Below, one piece after another: positions 62,853-64,000 of a stretch of 64,000 bases of DNA (its first letter is position 1; each line of letters starts with the position of its first letter). The notes beneath the pieces are model-generated. The model did not search any database. It was not told where the DNA came from and saw only the letters and a program-made list of their open reading frames with translations. The position numbers were made by a program, and so were the translations under genes. Source of the stretch: Blastobasis lacticolella (lineage: Eukaryota > Arthropoda > Insecta > Lepidoptera > Blastobasidae); contig LR990056.1 in assembly GCA_905147135.1 (NCBI GenBank), forward strand, positions 7,884,001-7,948,000, given 5' to 3'.

Positions 62853-63239
62853 GATCCACCATCCACCACCCATCCATCCACAGATGACCCACAGAGATAT
62901 TTTTTAAGTGGTGACAGAAGCCAGGATTTACCGTTATGTATAGTATCTGTACTTGGTGGCCATAGACTACTTTAATCATTAAAGTTTTGTTTTTCACGAA
63001 CAGTTATTTTAGCATCAAGTAATGAAGTAGAAATTGATTACATTGGTAGAGTCTGGGCTGTTTACGATATGACTCTAACCACGTTTATGAGTGCGATTTA
63101 AAAAAAATTACAAGTAATGGCCTTAATTTATAAATTGAAAGTTGTGTGTTTCCTTGTAGAAACAATGTATTTCATGAAGTACGTTCTGTATGTGTAATTA
63201 GTGCTCTTCCACAATTTTTTTTGTTTGTCATCTGTAAAC

Positions 63240-63400
63240 TGGAAATTACCAGATACAAGATTTACCATATGTCAGATTTGCAGAATATCAGACTAGCAGA
63301 ATGCCAGATTAGCTAAATATCAAATTAATAGAAAGTCAAAATGCCAAATTAGCGAAATTCCAGAATAACAAAATGTCGGATTAGAGTTAATCATAAATGA
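63240..63400. repeat. Degenerate short tandem repeat, unit about 16 bp
   Basis: Imperfect units of the type CAGATTAGCAGAATNC run through the stretch (CAGATTTGCAGAATATCAGA, CTAGCAGAATGCCAGATTAG). They resemble the units at 59686-59745. Confidence 0.55.
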
Positions 63401-64000
63401 GAAATAACTTTTTTCTGTATAAATATATATTCCAAGTCTGGCAAATTACGCTGTCGTTAATACATGCTGTTAAAATACGCTATTACTTAATTAATAATTT
63501 TGATATCCTTGTCTTTTTAGAGGTTGAGTACTTACGTATCTACTCAGTGCGTGGTTATATTATAGGTAGTTTGTTCATTTACCGATAGCTTGCATGGCAG
63601 GTCTTTGGCAGTAAAGGTAAAATAGGAATAAGGTTCCTCGTAGAAGGGCAAAATTATAATGTTTTTATGTTTGTAGAGGATAATACGTGTACCCTCTGAA
63701 CCGAAAATTCGATTACTAATATCCTCTTTCCCATCCATACTTTTGATCCCTGAAAAGTAAAGAACCCGTCTGTTAATAGTGAGTTTGCAGAGCCTTCAGT
63801 TGAAGAGAATGGAAATCACAAATCACAAAGTGAGAGGCAAGTGGGTATGTACATTTATAAAGCCAGTAAGCGAAAGCAAACTGAGAATAAGCAGTTGTTT
63901 GTCGATGCGCGCCTCGAGCCCGCATTCGCTTTCAGTCCTAGAGCTCATGTGGAAATAACTGACAAACTAACATCCGAAACAAACAGGCTGATCAAACAAC
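63401..64000. other. Right window edge
   Basis: No gene recognised; short open frames only. Confidence 0.35.

Overview
The window looks like a transposon-rich stretch of an insect nuclear genome, most likely a moth or butterfly (Lepidoptera). The reasons are A+T-rich non-coding DNA, intron-containing host exons with GT/AG sites, BEL/Pao and Ty3/gypsy-type LTR retrotransposons, several 5'-truncated LINEs, and tRNA-derived SINEs of a style I associate with Lepidoptera. The organism call is inference; no database search was possible.

Host genes. At the left end (384-2789, minus strand) lie the first three coding exons of a CRAL-TRIO (alpha-tocopherol-transfer-like) lipid-binding protein gene that runs off the window. 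A paralogue on the plus strand (34895-37637) keeps the same exon lengths and phases at its start but is a pseudogene: its start codon position is ATA, and it has two in-frame stops and a one-base frameshift. No other host gene could be named.

BEL/Pao array (6120-24744). Three nearly identical 6.2-6.5 kb BEL/Pao retrotransposons sit side by side. Copy 1 (minus) and copy 2 (plus) meet head to head through two truncated 5' LTRs, giving a palindrome with arms of about 6.2 kb. Copies 2 and 3 are in tandem and share one LTR. All three gag-pol frames are open. The right end carries 11 bp of element leader beyond the last LTR and no target duplication is visible, so the array is not a set of simple insertions.

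LTR elements A, B and C. Element A (27719-33205, plus; 488-bp LTRs; TATA duplication) has no retroviral-type genes and a 15-bp minisatellite near its 3' end. Element B (38223-52348, minus; 567-bp LTRs; TGTT duplication) is a relative of A that keeps only the integrase C-terminal end. Element C (39907-50037, minus; 244-bp LTRs; CAAG duplication) is a gypsy-type gag-pol element inserted just past that remnant. C has an Arg/Ser-rich Gag N-terminus, a single frameshift in reverse transcriptase, and five 75-bp hairpin-bearing repeats before its 3' LTR. Inside C's leader sits a complete-looking LINE (46223-49618, plus; 12-bp duplication) with a restriction-like endonuclease. This makes a three-layer nest, B > C > LINE.

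Remainder. The rest is older debris: truncated copies of the endonuclease LINE (55215-56650, 61640-62060), jockey-like and RTE-like LINE ends, a decayed Tc1/mariner transposase (33490-34215), two SINE families, two MITE-like inverted repeats, and long A+T-rich stretches in which I see no gene.
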